This document shows, piece after piece, positions 20,644 to 30,370 of a stretch of 64,000 bases of DNA (position 1 is its first letter; each line of letters begins with the position of its first letter). Both the position numbers and the translations under genes were made by a program. Source of the stretch: VMDJ01 sp038144195. Its GTDB lineage: Bacteria > Pseudomonadota > Gammaproteobacteria > Chromatiales > Chromatiaceae. The notes beneath the pieces were generated by a model, which ran no database searches, was not told the origin of the DNA, and saw nothing but the letters and a program-made list of their open reading frames with translations. The DNA lies in assembly GCA_038144195.1 (NCBI GenBank), contig JAYQNH010000002.1:62001-126000 (forward strand). Reading direction: 5' to 3'.

Positions 20644-21739
20644 TGAGCATTGCCTCCTTGCGCTGCAACGGATTGATCGCGTCGTAATTGACGTCGACTT
20701 TTATCTCTTACCTTACCCACCAACTGACCACAGGCCGCATCGATATCATCACCGCGTGTTTTGCGTGTAATCGTAACGATTCCCGCACGCACTAAACGAT
20801 CACGGAAGGCATCCACCTTATCTCGTGGCGAGGTGGTATAGCGTGTTCCCGGGAAAGGGTTAAAAGGAATTAAATTAATCTTAGAAGGCTCACCTTCTAA
20901 CAAACGAATCAGCGCTTTAGCATGTGCGATCGAATCGTTAACACCATCAAGCATCACGTATTCCCACGTCACCTTACGCTTACGCTCGCCACTGACGAAT
21001 TCTTTACACGCAGGGATTAATTCTTCGAGTGGGTATTTTTGATTGATAGGAACCAACTCATCACGCAGCTCATTGGTAGGCGCGTGTAATGACACAGCCA
21101 AGCTCACATCACATTCATCTTTAAGGCGACGCAAAGCAGGCACAATGCCCGAGGTACTAATAGTGACGCGTGCTTTAGCGATCATATAAGCCAAGTCGTC
21201 AGTCATCAGCTTCATTGCCGCGGTGACAGGTCCAAAGTTTGCCAATGGCTCCCCATACCCATCATCACCACATTAGTCGGTGAACGACCTAACTCACGGG
21301 TTGCTTGCCAAATTTGACCAATGATCTCACCGGTTGTGAGGTTACGGTTAAAACCCTGCTGTGCGGTTGAGCAAAACGAACAATCCAAGGCACAACCCAC
21401 TTGCGATGACACGCAAATGGTACTGCGATCACCTTCAGGGATATGCACGGTCTCGATACGCTGACCATCTTCTAGCTCTAGCACCCACTTGGTTGTGCCA
21501 TCGAGCGAAGGCTGTTCAAAAACAATCTCAGGAACAGCGATATAGGTTTTCTCAGCTAAGGCCTCACGAAAACTTTTTGGTAAATCGGTCATCTGCTCAA
21601 GATCAATCACGCCGTGCTTGTGAATCCACTTCAGCAAGTTACGACCATGAAACGGCTTGGCGCCGAACTCGACAGCCAGGTTTTCAAAACCTGACTTATC
21701 GAGGTCGAGCAGATTCATTTTGTCTGACGCCAAGCTCAT
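20640..21739 (-). CDS. rlmN: Dual-specificity 23S rRNA/tRNA methyltransferase RlmN, frameshift near 21230
   Basis: Radical SAM enzyme that methylates C2 of A2503 in 23S rRNA and A37 of some tRNAs. The cluster motif CALDCSFCSTAQQGFNRNLT has the CxxxCxxC signature. The C-terminal part includes VSLHAPTNELRDELVPIN and the conserved cysteine in DDIDAACGQL. The frame breaks in NVVMMGMGEPLANFGPV, where a run of five G is read as four. The start at 21739 (MSLASDK) has no clear ribosome binding site, and MNLLDLDK seven codons later is possible. It lies 9 bases after ndk. Confidence 0.95.
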
Positions 21740-21748
21740 AAAGGATGA

Positions 21749-22177
21749 TTAGCGAGTGCGCTCGCAAACACCTTCTGGGAAGAAATACGCAATCTCTGTT
21801 GCCGCGGTATCTTCACCGTCTGAACCGTGGACTGCGTTTTCATCGATAGTTGATGCGTGATCAGCGCGAATGGTGCCGGCTGCAGCTTCTGCTGGGTTAG
21901 TTGCACCCATTAACTCACGGTTTTTCTCGATCGCATTCTCACCTTCTAATACCTGAACCATCACTGGACCTGAAGTCATGAAAGCAACCAACTCACCGAA
22001 GAAAGGACGCTCTTTGTGAACCGCGTAGAAACCACCGGCTTCTTCTTCACTCAAGTGAACCATTTTTGCTGCCACAACACGCAAACCGGCTTTTTCGAAA
22101 CGATTGTAGATGTCACCAATGACGTTTTTAGCAACTGCGTCTGGCTTGATAATAGAGATAGTGCGCTGAACTGCCAT
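21749..22177 (-). CDS. ndk: Nucleoside diphosphate kinase
   Basis: Transfers the gamma phosphate between nucleoside triphosphates and diphosphates through a phosphohistidine. The start MAVQRTISIIKPDAVAKN is preceded by AAGGAA, which selects the ATG at 22177 over an in-frame upstream extension. The active-site histidine is in ENAVHGSDG near residue 118, and the GTIRAD motif is present. At 142 residues it is intact. It begins the ndk-rlmN-pilF-rodZ-hisS-yfgM-bamB-der series. Confidence 0.97.
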   Translation of the reverse strand: MAVQRTISIIKPDAVAKNVIGDIYNRFEKAGLRVVAAKMVHLSEEEAGGFYAVHKERPFFGELVAFMTSGPVMVQVLEGENAIEKNRELMGATNPAEAAAGTIRADHASTIDENAVHGSDGEDTAATEIAYFFPEGVCERTR

Positions 22178-22368
22178 CTTTAATTTCCTTAAAAAACAAT
22201 TAGATAAGTAAAAATTTGAACCAATCTTCAGCACAAATGAGGGGCTGCTAAAGATTCAAAACTGGGCGCTTTTTCACCTGCTCGAACACCGCTAAAAAGT
22301 CTAGGCGATGGGCGGCCATTTTTCCTGAAAAAACCGGAGCTTAGTTTAACTGTCTGAAGGGTTTTCTG

Positions 22369-24564
22369 CTACACCTGACGGCCAACGCTTTGCACGTCTG
22401 GCACTTGCGCTAATTGGCTCATTACCCGCTCTAATTCTGCCAATTCGGCTATCTCGACACTGAATCGCATCTTTGCCCGCTCATGACGCTTATCTGAGCG
22501 TGTTTTCACCGCCAAAACGTCCACATCGGCATGTGTAAACACTGAGGTGATATCCCGTAGGAGCCCTTTTCGATCATAGGCCTTAACCAAGATATCCACG
22601 ACATACCGACGCTGCTTTGAATGTGCATTCCAGGCCACATCAATCAAACGATCACGATTCGTCTCATCAATTCGATCGATTACTCTGCAATTCTGATGGT
22701 GCACCGTAATGCCACGACCACGGGTGATAAAACCGATCACTGGATCTGGTGGTACTGGCTTACAACAACGCGCCACATGAGTCAGTAGATCATTCACACC
22801 ACCAACAATGACAGGACCCGAGCTACTGTCCGGCTTAGCCGGCTTCTTGGTGCGCTTGCGGATCTTTTCATCAACTTCTTCATCAGTCTCATGCGCCTTG
22901 GGCTGCAGAGTGTTTGCCACCTGTATTGCAGAGACATCACCACGACCAATTGCCGCGTAAAGATCGTCAACATTTTTAAAATTAAAGCGCTTGGCTAACT
23001 GATCTAACTCAGCTTTGGGTATTTGCGTGCGATGACACTCACGATCTAAGGCCGCACGCCCTTCATGCAGATCTTCTTCATAGTCTTGCTGCTTGAACCA
23101 ATGCTTTATGCGATTTCGTGCTTTCGATGTGGTGACATAGCCCGAAGACACATTCAGCCAATCTCGACTCGGACCACCCTGCTTTGCTGTTATGATCTCA
23201 ACGACATCACCACTTTGTAGCTTGCGCGTTAGCGTTGCCATCTGGCCATTAATCTTGGCGCCACGACAACGATCACCTACCGAACTATGTACTGCATACG
23301 CAAAGTCCACAGGCGTTGCACCAGCTGATAGCTCAATCACTTTATTTTGCGGCGTCAGCACGTAAATACGCTGCGCTTCGTATTCAACCTCATCCGCATC
23401 AGCCTCGTGCGTTGTCACCTCTTGCGAGAGCCAATTACGCATCATCGAAACACGCGACTCTAGTGCCGCATCGCTTGCTTTGGCCTCTTTATACATCCAG
23501 TGTGCGGCAACACCGCGCTCTGCATGATCATGCATTTGATGTGTGCGAATTTGAATCTCTACTGGCTTACCGTCACTAGCAATCACTGCGGTATGGAGTG
23601 AGGCATAACCATTGGGCTTTGGGTTGGCAATATAATCATCGAACTCTTTGGCAATAGGCTTCCACTGACTGTGCACCAAACCCAGCACTTCATAACATTG
23701 CGCTACCGTTTCAACCAACACCCGTACGGCGCGGACATCGAATAGCTGCTCAAAGGTAAGCTGCTTTTGACACATCTTGTTCCAGATACTGAAGATATGT
23801 TTTGGCCGACCCATCACATCCGCATGAATATCAGCTGCATCACAGATCTCACTTAACTCGCACAGCAAGTTCTCAACGAAACTTTCGCGCTCCAAACGTT
23901 TACCATCGAGCTGCTTAGCCAGATTTTTGTACTGATCAGGTTCGAGGAAACGCAGACATAGATCTTCTAGCTCCCACTTAACCGTCCAGATACCTAAACG
24001 ATTCGCTAAGGGCGCATGTACCTGTCGGGTTTCGTAAGCAATGACGCGCTGTAACTCAGCATCGGTATTTTTTAGGTAGCGCATCAAACGTAATCGTTTA
24101 ACTAAGACGATTAAGATCACCCGCACATCGCCAGCCAACTCAAGCAATAAGCGACGCAGGCTTTCGATGTTTTGTGCTTCGGTTTTGGCACCTCGATGAG
24201 AAATTTCGCGCAGTCGTGCGACTTGCTGAATCAACGTGACAACATCAGAACCAAACTGCTCAGCAATTTGATCAGCTACAAAATCATCTCGAGTGGGCAG
24301 CTCAGAGAGAAAGATACTCAGCAAGGTATCGGTATCGAGCTTCAGTGAGTCGGCGATATGTGCCGTATGTAGTAACGCCAAAGAACGAGACATGCCATCG
24401 GTATTGGTCTCGCCTGCATGTATTTTTTGCATCAGAGCGATCGCATGCGTTAAACGATCGATATCTTTAGCAGAGCGTTGCTGCGACTGCCCCGCTAACC
24501 ATTGCGCAACAATTTCAGCGGTCAGCCCGCCGCCATCGGGAAGTGATTGCGCAACAGAAACCAC
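22369..24564 (-). CDS. relA: (p)ppGpp synthetase RelA
   Basis: Ribosome-associated synthetase of the stringent response. The N-terminal HD hydrolase region is degenerate: the family HD motif of SpoT is missing and the stretch reads LLSIFLSELPTRDDFVADQI, so it is RelA-like and not bifunctional. The synthetase region holds DVRAVRVLVETVAQCYEVLG and KPNGYASLHTAV. TGS (VIELSAGATPVDFAYAVHS), a zinc-finger region (VARCCKPVPPDPVIGFITRG) and an ACT domain follow. At 731 residues it is intact. The start is a GTG at 24564 behind GAGG, 11 bases after the iscX stop, so it appears to extend the isc operon. Confidence 0.95.
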   Translation of the reverse strand: MVSVAQSLPDGGGLTAEIVAQWLAGQSQQRSAKDIDRLTHAIALMQKIHAGETNTDGMSRSLALLHTAHIADSLKLDTDTLLSIFLSELPTRDDFVADQIAEQFGSDVVTLIQQVARLREISHRGAKTEAQNIESLRRLLLELAGDVRVILIVLVKRLRLMRYLKNTDAELQRVIAYETRQVHAPLANRLGIWTVKWELEDLCLRFLEPDQYKNLAKQLDGKRLERESFVENLLCELSEICDAADIHADVMGRPKHIFSIWNKMCQKQLTFEQLFDVRAVRVLVETVAQCYEVLGLVHSQWKPIAKEFDDYIANPKPNGYASLHTAVIASDGKPVEIQIRTHQMHDHAERGVAAHWMYKEAKASDAALESRVSMMRNWLSQEVTTHEADADEVEYEAQRIYVLTPQNKVIELSAGATPVDFAYAVHSSVGDRCRGAKINGQMATLTRKLQSGDVVEIITAKQGGPSRDWLNVSSGYVTTSKARNRIKHWFKQQDYEEDLHEGRAALDRECHRTQIPKAELDQLAKRFNFKNVDDLYAAIGRGDVSAIQVANTLQPKAHETDEEVDEKIRKRTKKPAKPDSSSGPVIVGGVNDLLTHVARCCKPVPPDPVIGFITRGRGITVHHQNCRVIDRIDETNRDRLIDVAWNAHSKQRRYVVDILVKAYDRKGLLRDITSVFTHADVDVLAVKTRSDKRHERAKMRFSVEIAELAELERVMSQLAQVPDVQSVGRQV

Positions 24565-24575
24565 TGACGGCCTCG

Positions 24576-24776
24576 TTATTCTCGTTCTTCAATCCACGCC
24601 ATCTGGATGGCTTCAAGGATCTTTTCGCCACAACGATCTTTGTTGTCATCAAACTCAGGCAAGGCCATGGTCCAATTCATCAAATCAACAAAATTAACGT
24701 GCGTTGGATCCACATCAGGATGCGCCTCATCCAATTCGATCGCGATATCCAAGGTATCAGTCCACTTTAAGCTCAT
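24576..24776 (-). CDS. iscX: Fe-S assembly protein IscX
   Basis: Small acidic helical protein that binds IscS and ferrous iron and is thought to tune cluster assembly. MSLKWTDTLDIAIELDEAHPD and LMNWTMALPEFDDN are family hallmarks. At 66 residues it is intact and of normal length. It follows fdx with 9 bases between, in the standard operon order. Confidence 0.95.
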   Translation of the reverse strand: MSLKWTDTLDIAIELDEAHPDVDPTHVNFVDLMNWTMALPEFDDNKDRCGEKILEAIQMAWIEERE

Positions 24777-24785
24777 GATGTCTCC

Positions 24786-25124
24786 TTAGTGATTTTCTTT
24801 TGCATGGTTGATGGTGTACTTGGGCAGTTCTACAACCAAGTCATCATCACCCACCACAGCCTGACAAGCCAAACGCGAATCCGGCTCTAGACCCCATGCT
24901 TTATCCAACATGTCATCTTCGTCTTCGGTTGCAAAGTTAAGCGAGTTAAACCCTTCACGCACAATAATGTGGCACGTTGTACAGGCACATGATTTTTCAC
25001 AGGCGTGCTCAATCTCAATGTCATTTGCTAAGGCTGCATCACAAATCGTGACACCCGGCTCACACTGAATTACTGCACCTTCTGGGCACAAATCGTCATT
25101 TGGCAAAAAGATAATTTGAGGCAT
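24786..25124 (-). CDS. fdx: ISC-type [2Fe-2S] ferredoxin
   Basis: Electron donor for IscS/IscU cluster building. The four cluster cysteines are visible in HACEKSCACTTC (three ligands) and RLACQAVV (fourth). Intact at 112 residues. Lies between hscA and iscX. Confidence 0.96.
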   Translation of the reverse strand: MPQIIFLPNDDLCPEGAVIQCEPGVTICDAALANDIEIEHACEKSCACTTCHIIVREGFNSLNFATEDEDDMLDKAWGLEPDSRLACQAVVGDDDLVVELPKYTINHAKENH

Positions 25125-25139
25125 GCTTTACCCTATTCC

Positions 25140-27012
25140 TTATTCAAACTCATCGACCTTATGGCCCGCCATCGCTTTGCGGATACCACTGTTCATTCGA
25201 CGCTCTACATAAAATTCACAATGCGACTCTAACGCTTTAACCGCATCTTTAACCGCTTCAGCATCAGTGCTGTTTTCAGCTGCTTGTTTCAACGCATCAA
25301 GCTGTTGATCTACACCCGCGCGCTCTTCGGTATTCAATAGCTCATCAGCGTCACTCGCCAATGCTGCTGTTAGCGCTTCAATTACACGTGCCGCTTCAAC
25401 CTTTTGCTCAGCCAATCGACGAGCCTGCATGTCATCGCCTGCATGATCAATCGACGCTTTCAGCATGGTCATGATCTCATCATCACTCAGACCATACGAT
25501 GGTTTAACTTCAACGCTCGCTTTAACGCCCTGACTTTGCTCTTCTGCTTCTACATGCAACAAACCATCTGCATCAACCGAGAATGTCACGCGAATACGCG
25601 CAGCCCCCTGCCACCATTGGCGGGATATCGGTCAAGGTAAAACGCGCCAATGAACGGCAATCTGAGACTAGCTCACGCTCACCCTGCAACACATGAATCG
25701 ACATTGCAGTTTGACCATCTTTAAAGGTCGTAAACTCTTGTGCACGCGCCACCGGAATGGTGGTGTTGCGTGGAATGACCTTCTCAACCAAACCACCCAT
25801 AGTCTCAAGACCTAGCGAAAGTGGATTCACATCCAACAACAACATCTCGCCATCTGGCTTATTGCCTGCCAAGACATCCGCTTGAATAGCCGCACCAATC
25901 GCCACGACACGATCAGGATCAATACTGACCAGTGGCTCAGTACCGAAATACTCGCCCACCCGCTCACGCACATACAGCGTACGGGTCGAACCGCCGACCA
26001 TCACAACATCTTTGATCTCATCCAACTCAACGCCAGCATCTCGAACCGCACGGCGGCAAGCCATCAAACTTTTCTTAACCAGCGGCTCAATCAAGGCATT
26101 GAATTGATCACGCGATAATTGACCCTGCCATTGCGAACCGTCTGGCAAATCAACCTGAATATCAGCTGACGATTGCTCACTTAAACTTTCTTTGGCCGCA
26201 CGTGCTGCAACACTGATCTGACGCAACAATGAAGCATCAGCATTCGTGACACCCGCCTGCTGCAAAATCCATTCAGCTACCACATGGTCAAAATCATCGC
26301 CCCCAAGCGCTGAGTCACCACCGGTCGCGAGAACCTCGAAAACGCCTTTCTGCAAACGCAAGATTGAGATATCAAAGGTACCGCCACCTAAGTCATAGAT
26401 CGCATGCACACCTTCTGCTTGATGATCTAAACCATACGCAACTGCCGCTGCCGTTGGCTCATTTAACAAACGAAATACATTTAAACCCGCCAGCTTCGCT
26501 GCATCTTTGGTTGCTTGACGTTGTGCGTCATCAAAGTAAGCCGGCACAGTAATCACCACGCCAGTCAAGGCATCGCCCAATGAAGCCTCTGCACGCGCTG
26601 CCAGTACCTTTAAGATTTCTGCAGACACCTCAATCGGACTAACATCACCTTGTGCGGTTTGAATACGAGGGACCGCTTGATCCGTTTGCGTAAATTGATA
26701 AGGCAAGTGATCACCAAGTGCTTTCACTTCACTAATTGCACGGCCAATCAAACGCTTTGCTGAGGCAATAGTATTGAGTGGATCTGATACCGCCGCTTGG
26801 CGTGCCGCTTCACCAACAATGATCTCTTCAGTGGTATAGCGCACAACCGAAGGAAGGATCGCATGTCCAGATTCATCATCTAAAGTGACTGGCTCACCAC
26901 TGCGTACCGTCGCCACTAACGAATTGGTCGTACCTAAATCAATACCCGCCGCAAAGCGATGCTGATGCGGTGCCGTTGATTGGCCAGGTTCTGCAATTTG
27001 AAGTAATGCCAT
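25140..27012 (-). CDS. hscA: Fe-S cluster chaperone HscA (Hsp70), frameshift near 25600
   Basis: Specialised Hsp70 that helps transfer clusters from IscU. The ATPase domain begins GIDLGTTNSLVATV and includes AVITVPAYFDDAQRQATKDA-like sequence, the phosphate loop IYDLGGGTFDIS and MVGGSTR. The substrate-binding domain continues with NTTIPVARAQEFTTFKDGQT. The frame breaks in PPMVAGAARIRVTFSVDADG, where four G are read as five. The joined protein has about 620 residues, normal for HscA. Its ATG overlaps the hscB stop as TAATG, suggesting translational coupling. Confidence 0.95.
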
Positions 27013-27555
27013 TACATCGCCTCTTCGAGTTTCGCTTCGACCGCTTCTGCTTCACGCTGCAGCTTGGTTAAAAATTGCAATTTACTTACACCTTCTTGTG
27101 CATCTTTTAACGCTTCATCAGAACTGTCATTCAATTGTGCTGCTAATGACTCAAGCTGCTGCTTTAAGTAACTGACGAATATCTCGCATCAAGCTATCAA
27201 GTGATGCAAAAGGGTCTGAGGTTTGCTCAACTTCGCTGAGTGCTTCACGCAACTCCATTTGCGCCATCAAAAAAGCACCATCACGCGTGGTTGCGGTTTC
27301 TTGATTCAGATCCACGCCCGCCAATTTGAGCTGATACATCGCACGACGCAATGGATCTTTCAACGTATCGAACGCTTCATTAACCCATGTCGCATGCTGT
27401 AGCGCGATACGCTGTTCGCTTTCACTTGCACTGGCATAACGATCAGGATGGACAACCTGCTGAAGCTGGCGATAGCGCTGCGCTAATGCATCACGATCCA
27501 CATCGAATGCCACGGGCAGCTCAAACAGCTCAAAATAATTCTGCGACATGTCCAT
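27012..27555 (-). CDS. hscB: Co-chaperone HscB (J protein), C-terminal frameshift
   Basis: J-domain partner that delivers IscU to HscA. The J domain is NYFELFELPVAFDVDRDALA with HPDRY in place of the usual HPDK/R loop. The C-terminal domain follows DGAFLMAQMELREALSEVEQ. Near 27165 the frame changes, and the restored end (FVSYLKQQLESLAAQ to EAVEAKLEEAM) closes at TAA 27012-27014 on the hscA start. The start at 27555 has AAGGA seven bases upstream; the ATG two codons later is the alternative. Confidence 0.92.
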
Positions 27556-27578
27556 ACGCAAATCCTTCAAGCAACAAC

Positions 27579-27594
27579 GCCCGCTTTCGCGGGC
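27579..27594 (-). other. GC-rich hairpin between iscA and hscB
   Basis: On the transcript this reads GCCCGC-GAAA-GCGGGC, a perfect 6-bp stem closed by a stable GNRA-type tetraloop. There is no T-run after it, so it is unlikely to terminate. It may protect the 3' end of the iscRSUA part of the message. Confidence 0.55.
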
Positions 27595-27621
27595 GCCGTC
27601 GTGAGAACCGATCAACTCACG

Positions 27622-27945
27622 TTAAACGGTAAAACTTTCTCCACAACCACATTCGTCTTTGACGTTAGGGTTATTAAATTTAAAACCTTCGTTAAGACCT
27701 TCTTTGCCGTAGTCCAATTCAGTACCGTCGAGATAAACCATACTCTTCTGATCAATGATGACTTTCACACCACGATCTTCAAATACAACATCGTCATCAT
27801 TAACGTCATCAACAAACTCCAGCACATAAGCCATGCCAGAACAGCCAGAGGTTTTTACGCCAAGACGAACGCCAACGCCTGAACCACGACTCTCGAGGAA
27901 TCGAGAAACACGCTCCGCTGCTGATTCGCTTAAAGAAATCGCCAC
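27622..27945 (-). CDS. iscA: Iron-sulfur assembly protein IscA
   Basis: A-type carrier that passes clusters to target proteins. The three conserved cysteines are present: SGCSGMAY and the C-terminal pair ECGCGESF. Intact at 107 residues. Lies 15 bases after iscU in the operon. Confidence 0.96.
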   Translation of the reverse strand: MAISLSESAAERVSRFLESRGSGVGVRLGVKTSGCSGMAYVLEFVDDVNDDDVVFEDRGVKVIIDQKSMVYLDGTELDYGKEGLNEGFKFNNPNVKDECGCGESFTV

Positions 27946-27960
27946 ATCAAGCTCCGTTGA

Positions 27961-28338
27961 TTAAGCCTTGGACTTTAGATCTTCGATTGCTGCCTTGATG
28001 GCATCCTCAGCAAGCACTGAACAGTGAACTTTCACTGGTGGCAATGCCAACTCTTCTGCAATCTCAGTATTTTTGATTTGGCTCGCCTCTTCCAAGGTCT
28101 TGCCTTTAACCCACTCAGTGAGCAACGAGCTTGACGCAATCGCTGAACCACAACCGTAGGTTTTAAACTTTGCATCTTCAATCACGCCATTGTCATTGAC
28201 TTGAATCTGCAGACGCATCACGTCGCCACACGCAGGTGCACCCACCATGCCAGTGCCAACGTTCTTAGCATCTTTATCCAATTTGCCAACGTTGCGTGGA
28301 TTTTCATAATGATCGATAACTTTTTCGCTGTAAGCCAT
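27961..28338 (-). CDS. iscU: Iron-sulfur scaffold protein IscU
   Basis: Scaffold on which the nascent cluster is built. The three cysteines are in APACGDVMRLQ, YGCGSAIASSS and VHCSVLAED, and the HscA recognition motif LPPVK precedes the last one. Intact at 125 residues. A 118-base gap separates it from iscS, longer than elsewhere in the operon, and contains short GC-rich inverted repeats. Confidence 0.97.
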   Translation of the reverse strand: MAYSEKVIDHYENPRNVGKLDKDAKNVGTGMVGAPACGDVMRLQIQVNDNGVIEDAKFKTYGCGSAIASSSLLTEWVKGKTLEEASQIKNTEIAEELALPPVKVHCSVLAEDAIKAAIEDLKSKA

Positions 28339-28456
28339 GTCAGTTTCCTCTTCCGAACGTGCGCGGTACGCACTTTGCCGAATTATTCAGACTGCCAAAT
28401 TAGGCGCGCGATTTTAACGCAAGCGCACCCAAATTGCCGTCTTTAAAGGTAATTTC

Positions 28457-29672
28457 TTAGTGAGCCGCCCATTGCACCAACTTTAGGTCGATACCGTCTT
28501 TGAACATATCCCAAAGTGGACTCAAATCACGTAGTCGCTCTACCTGGTCACGCACCTGAGACAGCACGTAATCGACCTCTTCTTCTGTTGAGAATCGACC
28601 GATAGTGAAACGAATCGAGCTATGCGCCAATTCATCCTCACGACCCAAAGCACGCAATACGTAGCTAGGCTCCAAACTTGCCGAAGTACAAGCACTACCC
28701 GATGAAACCGCCATATCTTTCAGCGCCATCATCAAGCTCTCGCCTTCAACAAAGTTGAAACTAATGTTCAGGTTGCCCGCGATACGCTGATCAATATCAC
28801 CATTGACGTAAACCTCTTCCATATCGCTAAGACCATCGAGCATCTTGTTACGCAACACCATCAGGCGCGCGTTTTCTTCAGCCATCTCTTCTTTCGCTAA
28901 ACGGAAAGGCTTCGCCCATACCCACGATTTGATGGGTCGCGAGAGTTCCTGAACGCATGCCACGCTCATGACCACCACCATGCATTTGTGCTTCTAAACG
29001 AATTCTTGGCTTACGACGCACATACAAAGCACCTATGCCCTTAGGACCATAAATCTTGTGGGCGCTGAAGCTCATCAGATCAACCGGCATTGACTGCATG
29101 TCGATCTCAACCTTGCCAGCACTTTGTGCACCATCAACGTGGAAAATCACACCGTGCTTACGACAGATAGTGCCGATCGCATTCAAGTCCTGAATAACAC
29201 CAATCTCGTTATTCACGTGCATTACTGATGCCAGAATGGTCTTGTTAGTGATTGCCGCTTCGAATACAGCATGATCAACCAATCCGTTAGGCATTACATC
29301 TAAATAGGTAACTTCAAAACCTTCGCGCTCTAACTGGCGGCACGTATCAAGAACGGCCTTGTGTTCAGTTTTGAGTGTGATGATGTGATTACCTTTCTGT
29401 TTGTAGAAATGCGCCGCACCTTTGATTGCCAGGTTGTTTGACTCAGTTGCACCTGAAGTCCAAACAATCTCTTTAGCATCTGCATTGATCAATGCCGCGA
29501 CGTTATTACGCGCTTCATCAACCAGCTTCTCTGCTTCCCAACCAAAGTGGTGAGAACGAGATGCAGGGTTACCAAAAGCACCTGAAGGCGTTAAACACGC
29601 GCACATCTTTTCAGCGACACGTGGATCAACCGGCGTAGTCGCCGAGTAATCTAAATAAATGGGAAGTTTCAT
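28457..29672 (-). CDS. iscS: Cysteine desulfurase IscS, frameshift near 28930
   Basis: PLP enzyme that takes sulfur from cysteine for Fe-S clusters and tRNA thiolation. The N terminus is MKLPIYLDYSATTPVDPRVA. The PLP lysine lies in SFSAHKIYGPKG, and the active-site cysteine in SSGSACTSASLEPSYVLRAL. The frame breaks in GMGEAFRLAKEEMAEENARL, where TTC is read as TTTC. The joined length is about 404 residues. Its start is 19 bases after the iscR stop. Confidence 0.96.
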
Positions 29673-29691
29673 ACTGCTTGTTTACCCCAAC

Positions 29692-30162
29692 TTAAGCTGC
29701 GTGACCGTTCAAACCCAAAGCATCTGCCAACTTGCCGCTGCGACGCGCCGCTTCACGAGAATGGCCGCGCTCAACTAAGTCAGCTAGGGTGATGTCAGTC
29801 AGGAATATAAAAATTTGCTGACTCAAATCATCCCATAAACTGTGCGTCATGCCACGCTGAATATCCGCAGAACTTGCAGGCGGATTACAACGCGTAAACT
29901 CAACCCACTCATCCACTGCGCAAATTACGTCAGCGATTGAAATCTCGTCCGATGCACGACCGAGGTAGTAACCACCACCTGGACCACGAACACCACGAAC
30001 CAAGCCTTTGCTGCGCAACGCTGCAAACAACTGCTCTAAATAAGAAAGAGAGATACCCTGGTTTTCAGAGATATCAGCCAATGTGACTGGGCCATCGGTG
30101 CCATTCAGCGCCAAATCCAACATTGCAGTCACCGCATAACGGCCTTTGGTAGAAAGTCTCAT
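29692..30162 (-). CDS. iscR: Rrf2-family regulator IscR with only one of the three cluster cysteines
   Basis: Controls Fe-S genes; the holo form of the E. coli protein represses the isc operon. The winged-helix domain is highly conserved (MRLSTKGRYAVTAMLDLALN, SLSYLEQLFAALR with Glu43, GVRGPGGGYYLG). In E. coli the [2Fe-2S] ligands are Cys92, Cys98, Cys104 and His107. Here numbering aligns without gaps and gives Cys92, Ser98, Gly104 and His107, within TRCNPPASSADIQRGMTHSL. Intact at 156 residues with no frame break. A canonical promoter and operator lie upstream. Identity as IscR is firm from operon position and sequence; its cluster chemistry is open. Confidence 0.94.
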   Translation of the reverse strand: MRLSTKGRYAVTAMLDLALNGTDGPVTLADISENQGISLSYLEQLFAALRSKGLVRGVRGPGGGYYLGRASDEISIADVICAVDEWVEFTRCNPPASSADIQRGMTHSLWDDLSQQIFIFLTDITLADLVERGHSREAARRSGKLADALGLNGHAA

Positions 30163-30200
30163 TTTAGTGTCCTCGCTCTGAGATCGAAGAAGGTCGGGAG

Positions 30201-30224
30201 TACCCGAGTAAATTTGTCAGGTAT
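30201..30224 (-). promoter_or_regulatory. Type 1 IscR operator upstream of iscR
   Basis: On the minus strand the site begins ATACCTGAC and ends ACTCGGGTA around an AAATTT centre. This closely follows the published type 1 IscR consensus and the E. coli iscR site (TTGACCAATTTACTCGGG). It starts one base after the -10 box, so a bound regulator would cover the transcription start. Confidence 0.7.
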
Positions 30225-30225
30225 C

Positions 30226-30254
30226 AATGTAGAGTAACCTACAAAAACAGTCAA
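30226..30254 (-). promoter_or_regulatory. Promoter of the isc operon
   Basis: On the minus strand, TTGACT (-35, 30249-30254), a 17-base spacer and TACATT (-10, 30226-30231). It is followed at once by the IscR operator and, 63 bases from the -10 box, by the iscR ATG. Confidence 0.75.
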
Positions 30255-30370
30255 GTTTTATCCCCCAAACTGACTATGGCTGAATTTCAGGACATCGATA
30301 AAGACATTTAAAAGCAATAAGTTAGCTCGCTTTCATCGAGCAAAATAAACTTTAAAGCATTAGCTATTTC

